A stretch of 64,000 bases of DNA from Polytrichum commune (GCA_950295325.1 OX485806.1:36146001-36210000); one strand, 5' to 3'. Counted from the stretch's first letter, positions 33,106-42,456 are shown. The notes: generated by a model not told the origin, from the sequence alone. Translations and numbers: made by a program.

Positions 33106-33174
33106 ATCAGGGTGGTGGCTATCGGCTGCCACGGCCAAGGGAGCCTGCAAAAAGTATTTTAAAACAATTGGGGG
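33106..33174. repeat. Target repeat shared with 41763-41820
   Basis: The sequence from ATCAGGGTGG through GAGCCTGCAAAAAGTATTTT matches the reverse complement of 41763-41820. Both H2 and its derivative at 33175 inserted in this repeat. Confidence 0.7.
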
Positions 33175-33494
33175 CAGTGTGTATGCTTAACAAATGTCAT
33201 TTGACTTTCAACTACAAATCCAAAGTGTCATGTGACGTTTTCAAAAACAACAATCAATGTCAATTGACATCTACATTTTTTTTTTGAAATGTCACCTCAA
33301 TGTCACATGCCTAGAAGTATGTGTCATTTCAATCTCATGTGTCAATTGAGGTGTGGTTTTTTCCCTCACAAGTCGCACACACTATATGTCTAATTCTAAA
33401 TTGAGTGTGTCGATTGATGTGCATTTTTTCTTGTGCAAGTTTTAGCGTGTCAAATGTCACAAACTTGTAAATACTTTGTAAAAAATACACCATG
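33175..33494 (-). mobile_element. Non-autonomous deletion derivative of H2
   Basis: Starts CAGTGTGTATGCTTAAC and ends with the inverse of CATGGTGTATTTTTTAC; flanks ATTGGGGG (33167-33174) and ATTGGGGC (33495-33502), 7 of 8 identical. Its left half matches the right end of H2 and its right half the left end of H2, both inverted. It is therefore an H2 element with the interior removed, in the opposite orientation, 70 bp from H2. Confidence 0.85.
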
Positions 33495-33502
33495 ATTGGG
33501 GC

Positions 33503-34196
33503 CCCGAGTAGTGTTGATTCTTGAAGGTTGCAGTCCACAAGGTTGACGCTGATATTGCAAGAGCATGCTCACATGTTGTACACCAAATGCTAACATAAAG
33601 GGGTCCTACTAAATCACGTAACAATATTTTAGAGGGGACTAGTAGTCGCACTACATGTAACACACATTCACTTTATATGATAAGATTTATAAATTGTGGA
33701 TTCCATGATCAGAATCAATATCTTATAATACACAAGGCTTTACATAGAAGTAGTGGAAGCTAAAGTTTTATTTGGTCAGAGATTGTAATGTATTTATAGT
33801 TGTTTTTCTTATGGAGGAGTTGAAAGCGAAGCCACAATATACCCAAGTTATTTTGACCCAAGAGGCCTTTCCGGGTCCTGTTGTTATCATTACTAATAGG
33901 CTAACTACTATTATAATGATAACATGCCTAATTGCTATTGTAATGATAACAAGTGGTCATGCTCTAAGCCTTGAAAGCTCCATTTCCGATTGGAGTAGAA
34001 AATAGATGTTTCTACCAATACAAGAGGGACCAACCTTGAAACCAAGCTCCTCAAGATGAGGCACATGTTAAGGCCAAACCTCTTTTACCTGGGCCCACAA
34101 ACTAGGTTCCGTAACTAGTATTTTTGAACATGCATGGCCTTTCACATGTCATTTTGTCATCAATTTGTCATCAATTTGTCATCAAATTTTTTTTCA
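33503..34196. other. Unassigned sequence
   Basis: No coding sequence supported. TCATCAATTTG repeats begin near 34156. Confidence 0.4.
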
Positions 34197-34252
34197 AGTG
34201 GGCCCTCTCTCTAGACTACTAGGCATCAATTTGTCATCAATTTGTCTAGTAG

Positions 34253-34281
34253 TCTATAGACATCAAATTGATGTCTATAGA
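34253..34281. repeat. 29-bp palindrome
   Basis: TCTATAGACATCAA, one central A, then its exact inverse. It sits beside a second stem, AGACTACTAG (34213-34222) with CTAGTAGTCT (34245-34254). Confidence 0.85.
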
Positions 34282-34334
34282 TTTTCATCGCATGTTGCTT
34301 AAAGGAATAGATGAGGGGGCCATTACATGAGGGA

Positions 34335-34858
34335 ATCACCAGGGGGCTTATTAGCCTATCCCTAAAGAAGAGGATTCCATAGGTCTTAATTACTGGAGAC
34401 CAATTACTTTATTAACATCCAACTACAAAATCTTCACCAAAGTTTTACAACTTAGGCTTCAACCTATTTTGAGAGATGTGATTAGCCCGGAACAAATTGC
34501 ATTCCTCCCACTACGGTTCATCTTAGACAACATAGTTTTAACCCAAGAAACACTACATTGGGCCAAGGCATCGAAACAACACACGGTGTTCCTAAACTAG
34601 ACTTTTCTAAGGCATATGACAAGGTATTATGGAGGTTCCTTTTTAGCATAATGCAGAAAATGAATATTTGCGAAAAAATCATTCAATGGGTTAGGCTACT
34701 GTTTGAGAACGCCTTGGAATATGTTCAAAAATATGCATGGAATCTTATGTGGCGGTGTTTCGCGTCCAAGGGGCCCCGCCTCCCCTTGAAGTGGGCATGT
34801 TTTCTTGGTTTTTAATTCATGGGCGTTGGCTCGGTTGGCCTTCTGTCTCAAAAAAAAT
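34335..34858 (+). mobile_element. LINE-A copy joining RT fragment to 3' tail
   Basis: 34385-34740 translates as NYWRPITLLTSNYKIFTKVL, then VISPEQIAFLPLRFILDNIV, then a KLDFSKAYDKVLWRFL segment. These are the first reverse transcriptase blocks, including the first catalytic Asp (LDFSKAYD). At about 34745 the sequence jumps directly to the LINE-A 3' UTR (GTTTCGCGTCCAAGGGGCCC to TTCTGTCTCAAAAAAAATTT). The YADD block, knuckle and remaining ORF2 are absent, so this is an internally deleted copy. The frame has one or more breaks upstream. Confidence 0.75.
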
Positions 34859-35099
34859 TTAAAAAAATGCATGAAATCTAGATATTATGGATAAACTTGA
34901 ATGAAATTTATGATTAATAAATAGCCAAAAATATAACAAAAACTTCACGGACTGTACGCATGGCCAACAAAATAGCAAGACAGCACTGTGGCCCACAAAT
35001 TCAATGGTGGCCCAAATGACAAAATGGCTCAATGGCGGTCCAAAATAACCGTGGTCTGGACAACACAACTGATAATTGTGTTCATCGCAAGTGTACAAA

Positions 35100-35280
35100 A
35101 GAATCATAATCTCTACTTGTGACAGCCAACGCCAAATGAATTAAGAGCCTCATCTTGGCTTTGGCTGCATTGACGTTCTGTCTCAAAAAAAGAAAAAGAA
35201 GAAGAAAGAAGTAAAAAAGAAGAAGAATTAAGAACCATGAAAAACACGGCCACATTGAGGGGATGTGGTCAAGTGGGGTG
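35100..35280 (-). mobile_element. LINE-A tail (host of the 78-bp insertion)
   Basis: With the 78-bp insertion removed, the minus strand reads CCCCTCAATGTGGCCGTGTT, then TTTCATGGTTCTTAATTCAT, then TTGGCGTTGGCTGTCAC, the LINE-A 3' UTR without a clear A-tail. It is a second, older tail fragment in the opposite orientation. Confidence 0.6.
35147..35224 (+). mobile_element. 78-bp LINE-A tail inserted in another LINE-A tail
   Basis: Only the last bases of the LINE-A 3' end (GGCTTTGGCTGCATTGACGT then TCTGTCTCAAAAAAAG and an A-rich tail) lie between direct repeats GAATTAAGA at 35138-35146 and 35225-35233. Confidence 0.75.
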
Positions 35281-35417
35281 GGGCAGAGAGTTGGAGACCC
35301 CACGAACCCCATGCCCCATGAGACTCGAGGTACATTGAAGTACAATTGGAGCATAAATATATAGTAGTAATCTTCTTCATCCGCCGTTGGCCTAGTAGTC
35401 TAGAGAGAGGGCCCACT

Positions 35418-36448
35418 CTAAAATCGCTCTCAGGGTTTGGGAGATTTTTGAGCTCAACCAGCTAAAATTTGCCCCTTCACAACTTCTACCGGTTTTTCCA
35501 CGATTTAACCAGTTGCAAACTTGTTGCCATTGATTTGGTGCGGCCAATATCCCATATTTTTTTTTCAAGTGCCGGCTAATTTCCTCTCCATTATAATGAC
35601 AACTCGCCAAAAACTTGGGCATTGATAAGTAAGCCAATTTCCAATGTAGAAAAATTATATCTACAAACAATATACACCATTCAACAACAACGTCCAAAGA
35701 ACATATCAACATACAACAATAATATGTAATGATATCAACATCCAACAACAATTATCAACAATTCATTACATACAAGAAACAACAACAATGATCAACAATT
35801 TATCCATAGCAAGAGTTGAATCTGAAATAACCCATCAACATGTTGATGGCCATGGATTTATTCTTCTATCATACCTAGGTCTTAAAACCTCATATTAGAT
35901 TTGAGGCCATAACATGAGAAAAGAGTAACCTAACATACCATACTATATACAAAAATGAAATTCATCAACTGTTAGAGTCAAAATCAACAGTATCATCTTC
36001 ACCTTCAAGAGGAAAACACCCTAAAAGGTATCTATGTGGATGTGAAAACAACCATCTAAACTTTGTAGAGTTCCTTCGTAAAGCTATGGCTTCCATTAGT
36101 ACGTTATCAAGATCACCACAAAGATCTTTCATGGACACACGCACAATACATTTTAAACGCTAGCCTTCAACAATGAAGCAAAAGCTTCGCCTGTCTGCCA
36201 TTCACCAAATCGCTACAAGCCTACAATGAACACATAACCTAAACCCTAGAACTAGATGATATCCGGCCCTAGATGAATCAAACCGGATGAACTCCACCTA
36301 TTTCACAATTTGTCTAAGTAAAAATCCTCCTCCTCAAAATGGTTGCTGGTTGAAATCCGTTATTTTTTTTAAAAGCATTGGTTTCACATCCTCCACTTTC
36401 CCAATTCAACTGGACTTTTCACAAAACCAACCGGCCGTCATTACACTA
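35418..36448. other. Unassigned sequence
   Basis: Contains many ACAAC repeats around 35690-35800. No coding sequence or element ends supported. Confidence 0.4.
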
Positions 36449-36530
36449 ATAGGCCCCCCACACATACTGGTGGTGGGCGGCAGTGAACGGGCGAACACCA
36501 TTCACTGCCACCAGTATGTGTGGGCGTGTT
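36449..36530. repeat. Short foldback, copy 1
   Basis: ACACATACTGGTGG at 36460-36473 pairs with CCACCAGTATGTGT at about 36506-36521, with a further inner CAGTGAAC/TTCACTG pairing. An inverted copy lies at 41229-41297. The pair flanks the M1 cluster on both sides. Confidence 0.75.
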
Positions 36531-36900
36531 CGCCTGTACCAAAGGGAGGCTGGACATGTAATTGGCTTGAGTCTGAGAAATAACCAAGGTGAAGTTTAAT
36601 CCGTCGAGCGGTTAGGTACAGATGAACAAGTTGAGTTTGAGAATTAACCAGGTTGAGGTTCGAGAACTAGTGGTTAGGCATAGATGAACGAGTTGAGTTT
36701 GAGATTTAACAAATTTCAAGTTCGAGAATTGGCAGTTAGGTATAATGAACGAGTTTAGTTTGAGATTTAACCAAGTTGAAGTTCGAGATTTCAAGATAAT
36801 TACCAATCATTTTCGGTGAATCTATGGAATATGTCTAATATAAATAAAAGAAATACCAAAAGATGGCAACATGTCAAACTAAACTTACTAAACAAAGCTT
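36531..36900 (+). mobile_element. MITE M1 with left end amplified four-fold
   Basis: The terminal segment of M1 (GGTTAGGTACAGATGAAC to GAGTTTGAGAATTAACC) occurs four times in tandem with about 62-bp spacing (GAGTTTGAG anchors at about 36569, 36633, 36695, 36756). Normal M1 interior (AATTACCAATCATTTTCGG and on) follows. Copies differ by substitutions, so the amplification is not new. Confidence 0.75.
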
Positions 36901-37256
36901 ACTATGTGGAATTACACAATGCTATATCTATTTACTGTACATCTCATGTTTTACCAACAAATGTTAAATTGATAGTTTGGACATTATAAAACATTGACAA
37001 CTTTACTTGGTAGAATTTTATTTCATTAGTAAAAGGATATAGCACCTTGTAAATCCAAATAGTAAGTCACACTAAATATCATATTTGACTAATTGTCCAT
37101 GGAGATTTTTTTGGCATGATCGGTTAAATTTCTATTCTTTCCAAGTCCGATTGGTTACATGTTGCATGAACTTTCGGTTTTTTCTTTATTAATTCGAGGT
37201 ATGTACTCTATATTCCTCTAGAACGCTTGATAAGTTTGGTGATGTCTTGTTCAACC

Positions 37257-37622
37257 GGCTTATTTCTCGAATTCACCGGTTCATATTTGTGACTTAAGGT
37301 ACAAAATTATTGTGAAGTCTCGAACTTCAAGCAGGTTATTTCTCAAACTCACCAGTTCATCTTTGTAACTTAAGGTACAAAATTATCGTGAAGTCTCGAA
37401 GTGCAATTGGGTTATTTCTCGAACTCACCATTTCATCTTTGTAACTTAAAGTACAAAATTATCGTGAAGTCTCGAACTTCAAGTGGGTTATTTCTCAAAC
37501 TCACCGGTTCATCTTTGTAACTTAAGGTACCAAATTATCGTCGAGTCTCGAACTTCAACCGGGTTATTTCTCAAAATCAACTAGTGCATCTCTTTGTAAC
37601 TTTAGGTACCAAATTCTCCTAA
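37257..37622. repeat. 76-bp tandem array of the M1 terminal segment
   Basis: Five units in tandem, each about CTTCAA..GGTTATTTCTC, then AACTCACC..TTCATCTTTGTA, then ACTTAAGGTACAAAATTATC; a sixth lies after the insertion at 41145. The spacing is 76-77 bp. Confidence 0.9.
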
Positions 37623-37772
37623 GAGCGTCCCCACCAGACCGGGTATGGGGCATGCCAACGCCAAAAATGGGGCATCCCGGGTTCTTAGGTGGCGGTACCT
37701 ACATAAATTAAGCCCTACCAATGTCTGGTCCCCCATAATTTAGAACCGGCCCGGGTATGGTAAAGGGGAGAC

Positions 37773-38957
37773 GTTAAAGTTCCCCCCACAAACTTATAGG
37801 GGAGGTAGATTCGGGCAGGGGCAGCCGCCTGGCCAAAAATTCCAGATTTTCTGGACCCGACCGTAAATTGCTGCCCACCTGCCTGATTTCGGAAAAACCA
37901 TTGCCCTTGCATTCTTGAAGGCCACTTATCCACAAATCCCATATTGAGTGCACTTCACCTTCAAGGTCCAAAATCCAATATGTATGTTCACTTCCATTGA
38001 GTAAATAAGCAATTGACTCAGATTTCATTTTCAAAACGAAACCGTCAATAAAGCATGTAAATAACTAGGAAGTCAAAAATATTATAAAACCCTCATTAGC
38101 ACCGAGGTTATGATTTTTGTGACTTGCCATTGCAAGGGTCTTTGTCATTCTAAAATGGAAATAAATTTAGTGGTTTAAAATTAGTATGTTAAATATTATA
38201 GTCTTTTAGTTAATACTTTCTACTTTCACAAAGTTTTCATACGCATTTAAACTAATTAAGTGCGATTGAATGTAATTAAGTCTAGTTAATTCAGATTAAT
38301 CCTAATTAATGATAAAATATACTTACTAGAATTAATCATAATTAATTCTAATAAGTCTATTTTATTATTAATAAGGCTTAATTCATTTGGTAAGCATACA
38401 TTCTGATTTAATTGGGCTTAATTAGTATTAACCAGGATTAATTAGACTTAAATACATTGAATTACACAACTAGTTTAAATTCATATTAATTCTTTGTGAA
38501 AGTAGAAGGTATTAACTCGATTATAATACCTAACATACTAAAAATAAAACAGAAAAATTATGTTCCATATTAAGAATGACAAAGACCCTTTCAATGGCAA
38601 GTCACAAAAATCATAACCTCAGTGCTAATGAGGGTTTTATAATATTTTTGACTTCCAAGTGATTTCCATACTTTAATGGCCGTTTCACTTTGGAAATGAA
38701 ATCCGAGTCAATTGCTTATTTACTCAATGGAAGTGAAGATATATATTGGATTTTGGACCTTGAAGGTGAAGTGCACTCAATATGGGATTTGTGGATAAGT
38801 GGCCTTCAAGAATGCAAGGGCAATGCTTTTTTCGAAATCGGGCGGGCGGGCAACAGCTTACGGTTGGGTCCAAAAAATCTGGAATTTATGGCCCGGCAGC
38901 TGCCCCTACCTGAATCTACCTCCTCTATAAGTTTGTGGGGGGCACTTTAACGTCCCC
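37773..38957. repeat. Long imperfect inverted repeat, ~590-bp arms
   Basis: The arms run about 37773-38340 and 38345-38957 with almost no spacer. The minus frame at 38034-37774 (KMKSESIAYLLNGSE...) and the plus frame at 38690-38950 (MEMKSESIAYLLNGSE...) are translations of the two arms; they agree at most positions. The central part is AATTAA-rich. No known protein family was recognised. It could be a foldback element or a duplicated-inverted host segment whose transcript would form a long hairpin. Confidence 0.8.
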
Positions 38958-39528
38958 CTATAATAAAGACCTTCCCCCGCCATAAATGGTTCATATAACG
39001 GCCCGCCAAGAGATTACTTTAATATCAGATACTCCGATATCCTACTTTATCCCATGTCAGATAATAGGTGTCGTTGTCTTAGGGCCGCTTTACACTACGG
39101 TGGAGAAGTGCACCGGTCAGTCAAGAATTTTCGCCCAAGACATGGTTGTCTGAGGCGGGGGATGGTATGCCGGAGAAGATGAAAAGACAATAAAATAATG
39201 CTTGAAGAAGTCTTGACCGGCCGTAGTGTAACCACCTAGAGGAGAAGTGTATTGGACAAACTTCACCAAGAGGAGAAGTCCACCGTACTACTTCACAAAA
39301 CGGTCAAAGCCGGCCATAGTAGAAACCTTACCCCCTAAATGACCATTGTATTGATATTTAAACAATTTAATTGATAAAAAAATAAAATGTATATGGCAAT
39401 GTTTTAGAACTTCTTTCATGACAATAATTTATTTGAAAATGTTCCACCTCTATAATACATCCAAATTAAGGTAAATAAGTAGGTAACATTATCTTCTTAT
39501 TGATTCCTAAAGAAATAACATGTTGGTA

Positions 39529-40290
39529 TAGTCCAACCTTGTTAATACGACACTCGTTTATACGACACCCTCAATATTACGACACATTTTTACGAGACGA
39601 AAATTTTTAGTTCAAAACTCCCTCTTTTATTTGACTACAACACTCGATAGTGCAATATATAGAATCTCCGTTTTGTCATATTATAGAGGTAGTTAATGCT
39701 AGAATTCCTTTCATCTGCAATGTACATCTAAAATACATCCATCTTCACTTGGGAACCACTTGGGAACTTCACTTATTATTGGGAACTTAATGATAATTAG
39801 GGTTACTAGTGTAGGATGGACATGGTTAGGGTGAGGGTGGCCTCATGCCTAGTATGTTGCCTTGTACACGGGTGATATAGTATCACCAGTATCTTGATGC
39901 TAAACGTCATGCATCATTGTAGTCTAGTTTCTTATTAGAGAACTCTTTATATTTTGGTATTAATGAAATGATTAGTTTCCAAAAGTTAGATGGGAATTTA
40001 GATAAGATGAGAGTTGCTAACTTGGGTAGGCAACACCAAAGATCTTTGGACTCTTATTTGAAGAGTTCTTGAGAATATTTGTAATTGTTTGGAGTTATAA
40101 GTTATTATTTCATACCATCTATATTGCTTAAACTCGTTGTATATATTTTTAAGCTCATATTACTTATGTTTTCATATTCCCTCAATAATATGACAACTTT
40201 ACGTCATTTTTCATATTAATGAGAAGACGATAACTCAATAATACGACTTTTTTTGGATTACCCAAAAATGTCATACTAAAGAGGGAGAAA
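39529..40290 (+). mobile_element. pogo-like derivative
   Basis: The left end TAGTCCAACCTTGTTAATAC resembles the mariner-type ends at 15028. 39895-40290 aligns with 19870-20290, including the transposase C-terminal codons LGRQHQRSLDSYLKSS and TGTCATACTAAAGAGGGAG. The interior is deleted. The right terminus is uncertain. Confidence 0.6.
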
Positions 40291-40310
40291 AATAATGCAA
40301 AGATTTCTCT

Positions 40311-40693
40311 CGGGCTATCACCCCCCCCTTACCTTCATAACCACGTGCGATAAAAGTTTGCTACCCTATATTATATGCCATATATAATTTAATTTGTTTT
40401 TCTACACATGCATAATCATTGATAATATCTTTTGTATATTTTTTGAAATTTTTAGGCATCTTAATTTTTGTAGTAAAATTTTCAAGTCAATTTTGCGCCA
40501 ATATTTTATTTTTATTTTTAAAAATCATCAAATTTGGTTATTATTTGTTTACTATGTAATAGATACTGTGTATATTTACTCATGAAAAAAAATTGATAAA
40601 ATTTTGACCCATTTTGGTGACGCTATATGTAAAAAATAGATTTGTTTTATCGCACGTGGTGTTCAACTTGATAATGAAGTGCATCCCCCCAAG
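40311..40693. mobile_element. Mutator-like MITE M3, copy 1
   Basis: Flanked by GATTTCTCT (40302-40310 and 40695-40703), a 9-bp duplication typical of Mutator-like elements. Partly inverted ends contain ACCACGTGCGATAAAA and TTTTATCGCACGTGGTG with a run of C at each terminus. Homologous to 53511-53904. Confidence 0.75.
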
Positions 40694-41228
40694 AGATTTC
40701 TCTAAGGAAGAAATATATTATTGAAGTTGGAGTTCTCCGGAGGCCAAGTTTCTTGTCTGAGGCTTTGAGGTTGCCCAAGAAACTTGACCTCCGCAGAACT
40801 CCCCTTGGAAAAAGTGTGGCCACGTTGCCAACCATGTCATTATTTCATCCATGTACAAAGTTCTCCACCAAAGGACTCTTGGCCGTAGTGTAAACCACCA
40901 CCGGACAAGAGTGTCACTCTCGGCCAATCAAATTTCATAATTCCCCTAGAATTCTTGACCGGAGGACTTCTCCACCGTAGTGTAAAGCGGCCCTTATTGA
41001 TTGCTTCCTAATTATACCAGGGGTATGCCTAGGCTTTGGTGGGCTTTGACTCAAGATGAATTGCTGCTCAAGATGAAGGGCTCCCCAAAGGTATAAAATA
41101 TTATATACTCTATTTGGCGTGTACCCGATCTGGTGGAGATGCTCTAAAGTCTCAAACTCCAAGCGGATTATTTCTCAAAATCAACCAATTCATGTGAAAC
41201 TAACCGCCGATTCTCCTTGGTTCTCGTG

Positions 41229-41297
41229 CACACATACTGGTGGCAATGAACGGAGTATGCCCGTTCACTGCTGCCCACCACCAGTATGTGTGGGCGG
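41229..41297. repeat. Short foldback, copy 2 (inverted relative to 36449)
   Basis: ACACATACTGGTGG at 41231-41244 and CCACCAGTATGTGT at 41278-41291. Its outer part AGTATGTGTGGGCGG (41283-41297) is the target duplicated by the adjacent SINE. Confidence 0.75.
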
Positions 41298-41705
41298 GTC
41301 AGGCACCACGGGCCTTGGCTTGGTGGTTAGGGCTCATGACCCCCAATGAGGAGGTTGTGGGTTCCATTCCCCATGCTGGCGTGGTGCTCACCACCTTAGT
41401 CCACCCAACTATGGTGGGGGGTCCTTGGACCTTGTTGTATGGGTACCTCAAAGCCCTTTGGGGGGATACCATGTCCGGTATCTTCAAGGCACTAGTGGCT
41501 AGCTAGGAACTAGTATGGTGTGTCACTATAGTGCCCATCCTCGAAAGGGGAGAGTAGTATTGCCTCAATGTCCCCTTGTCCGGTGGGCATCGGGTCATTG
41601 ACATTACGAACGGACACTTTATTCACGCCGGCCCCTTCAAAGGGACCGGAGTTTCTATCTATCTGGGCGGGTCTCCAAATAATTTTTTTTTTAAAAAAAG
41701 AAAAA
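41298..41705 (+). mobile_element. tRNA-derived SINE with 15-bp TSD
   Basis: Flanked by perfect AGTATGTGTGGGCGG repeats (41283-41297, 41706-41720). Near the 5' end are an A-box-like TGGCTTGGTGG (41316-41326) and a B-box-like GGTTCCATTCC (41360-41370, one change from GGTTCGANTCC), spaced as in a tRNA-type RNA polymerase III promoter. It ends GGGTCTCCAAATAATTTTTT and a short A-rich run. At 408 bp it is within plant SINE range. The perfect duplication suggests recent insertion. Confidence 0.87.
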
Positions 41706-41720
41706 AGTATGTGTGGGCGG

Positions 41721-42077
41721 CCTATATAAGACAGCCTATATAAGACAATGGAAAATCTAGGATTTAAAATACTTTCTGCAGGCTCCCCCCGCCGCGGCAG
41801 CCTGCAGCCGCCACCCTGATTGATTCTGTCTGCGGTACCGCACCCCTGCCTTTCAGGAGCAGCCGTTCGGCTTCTGCCAAGTGTCATTGTCCACCTTGTA
41901 AGAACATCATTGGCTGGTTTCCGAGTCATTCAGGCGACCAGTCAGGTTCCTAATATTGGATCTGCATAGAATAGGGGGAGCAGCCGTTGTTTATTGTAGA
42001 TTTTCAGAAAATACAAGGGGGGTTTCAGAAACTACCAGAGGTTCACAATTTGGGGGGCTTGAAACCCCCCTGCGAAC
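41721..42077. other. Unassigned, with shared repeat
   Basis: 41763-41820 is the inverse of the repeat at 33106-33174. The remainder is unassigned. Confidence 0.45.
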
Positions 42078-42303
42078 CAGTGATCGGGGAGATTTTTGGG
42101 CATAAATCGGTTGAGATCCTAGTGTTTGCAAGTCCAGCCGGCTACATGTTGACATCCTCGGTTTTCCTTTATAAAAGTGGGGTATGTTCTATAAATTCCT
42201 CTAAAATGATTGGTAATTTTCATGTAGTCTTGAACTTCAACCGGTTATTTCTCCAACTCAACTAGTTTATCTGTAACTAACTGCCGGTTCTCCTTGATCA
42301 TAG
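42078..42303 (-). mobile_element. hAT-type MITE M1, complete
   Basis: Starts CAGTGATCGGGGAGATTTTT and ends TCTCCTTGATCATAG (inverse of the TIR with changes). Flanks CTGCGAAC (42070-42077) and CTTCGAAC (42304-42311) differ at one base: an 8-bp duplication. At 226 bp this is the reference M1 copy in reverse orientation. Confidence 0.87.
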
Positions 42304-42325
42304 CTTCGAACCTGTCACAAGCATT

Positions 42326-42456
42326 CTACGTGGCATTGTCTCGCGCCCGAGGTGTCATGCCTCCCCTTGGTGAAGGCATGTTTTTTCTCTTGGTTTTATT
42401 AATTTGGCGCTGGTTGCATTGGCCTTTTGTCTCAAAAAAAAAACAAAAAAAAACCA
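42326..42456 (+). mobile_element. LINE-A 3'-end insertion (131 bp)
   Basis: GTCTCGCGCCCGAGGTGTCA, TCTTGGTTTTATTAATTTGG and GGCCTTTTGTCTCAAAAAAA are the LINE-A tail. Perfect 13-bp direct repeats TGTCACAAGCATT flank it (42313-42325, 42457-42469). Confidence 0.88.

Larger units (their letters stand above)
34197..35417. mobile_element. Candidate element bounded by perfect 27-bp inverted repeats
   Basis: 34197-34223 (AGTGGGCCCTCTCTCTAGAC and on) is repeated exactly inverted at 35391-35417. Between them lie a LINE-A copy, further LINE-A tails and a dispersed repeat also seen at 8925. No target duplication was found, so it may be a transposon later invaded by LINEs, or an inverted local duplication. 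Confidence 0.5.
39082..40993. mobile_element. Second PIF/Harbinger-like element, nested
   Basis: Ends GGGCCGCTTTACACTACGGT and on, almost identical inverted over about 28 bp, with TTA duplications (39079-39081, 40994-40996). Subterminal repeats such as GGAGAAGTCCACCG and GGCCGTAGTGTAA occur near both ends. No transposase was seen, so it is non-autonomous. Confidence 0.85.
37623..41144. mobile_element. PIF/Harbinger-like element inserted in the M1 array
   Basis: Left end GAGCGTCCCCACCAGACCGG and inverted right end GAGCATCTCCACCAGATCGG match over 23 bp with three differences. The 3-bp TAA duplication (37620-37622, 41145-41147) fits the TWA target preference of PIF/Harbinger. Removal restores AATTCTCC-TAA-AGTCTC, the normal M1 sequence. 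The 3.5-kb interior carries no recognisable transposase or Myb-like ORF. It holds a long inverted repeat, a second Harbinger-like element, a pogo derivative and a Mutator-like MITE. Confidence 0.85.
37094..41227 (-). mobile_element. MITE M1 with end amplified six-fold and a large insertion
   Basis: Starts near GTCCATGGAGATTTTTTTGG and proceeds through the M1 interior in reverse orientation. The terminal segment then repeats with a 76-bp period (GGTTATTTCTC anchors at 37257, 37334, 37410, 37486, 37562 and, beyond the Harbinger insertion, 41165). It ends at CCGCCGATTCTCCTTGG. Excising 37623-41147 brings the last unit into phase with the others. Confidence 0.8.

Noticed and set aside
37715-38034. 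KMKSESIAYLLNGSE frame as a transposase
   Set aside because: No DDE, Myb or zinc-finger motif is visible, and it lies in an inverted-repeat arm; kept only as a finding about the inverted repeat.
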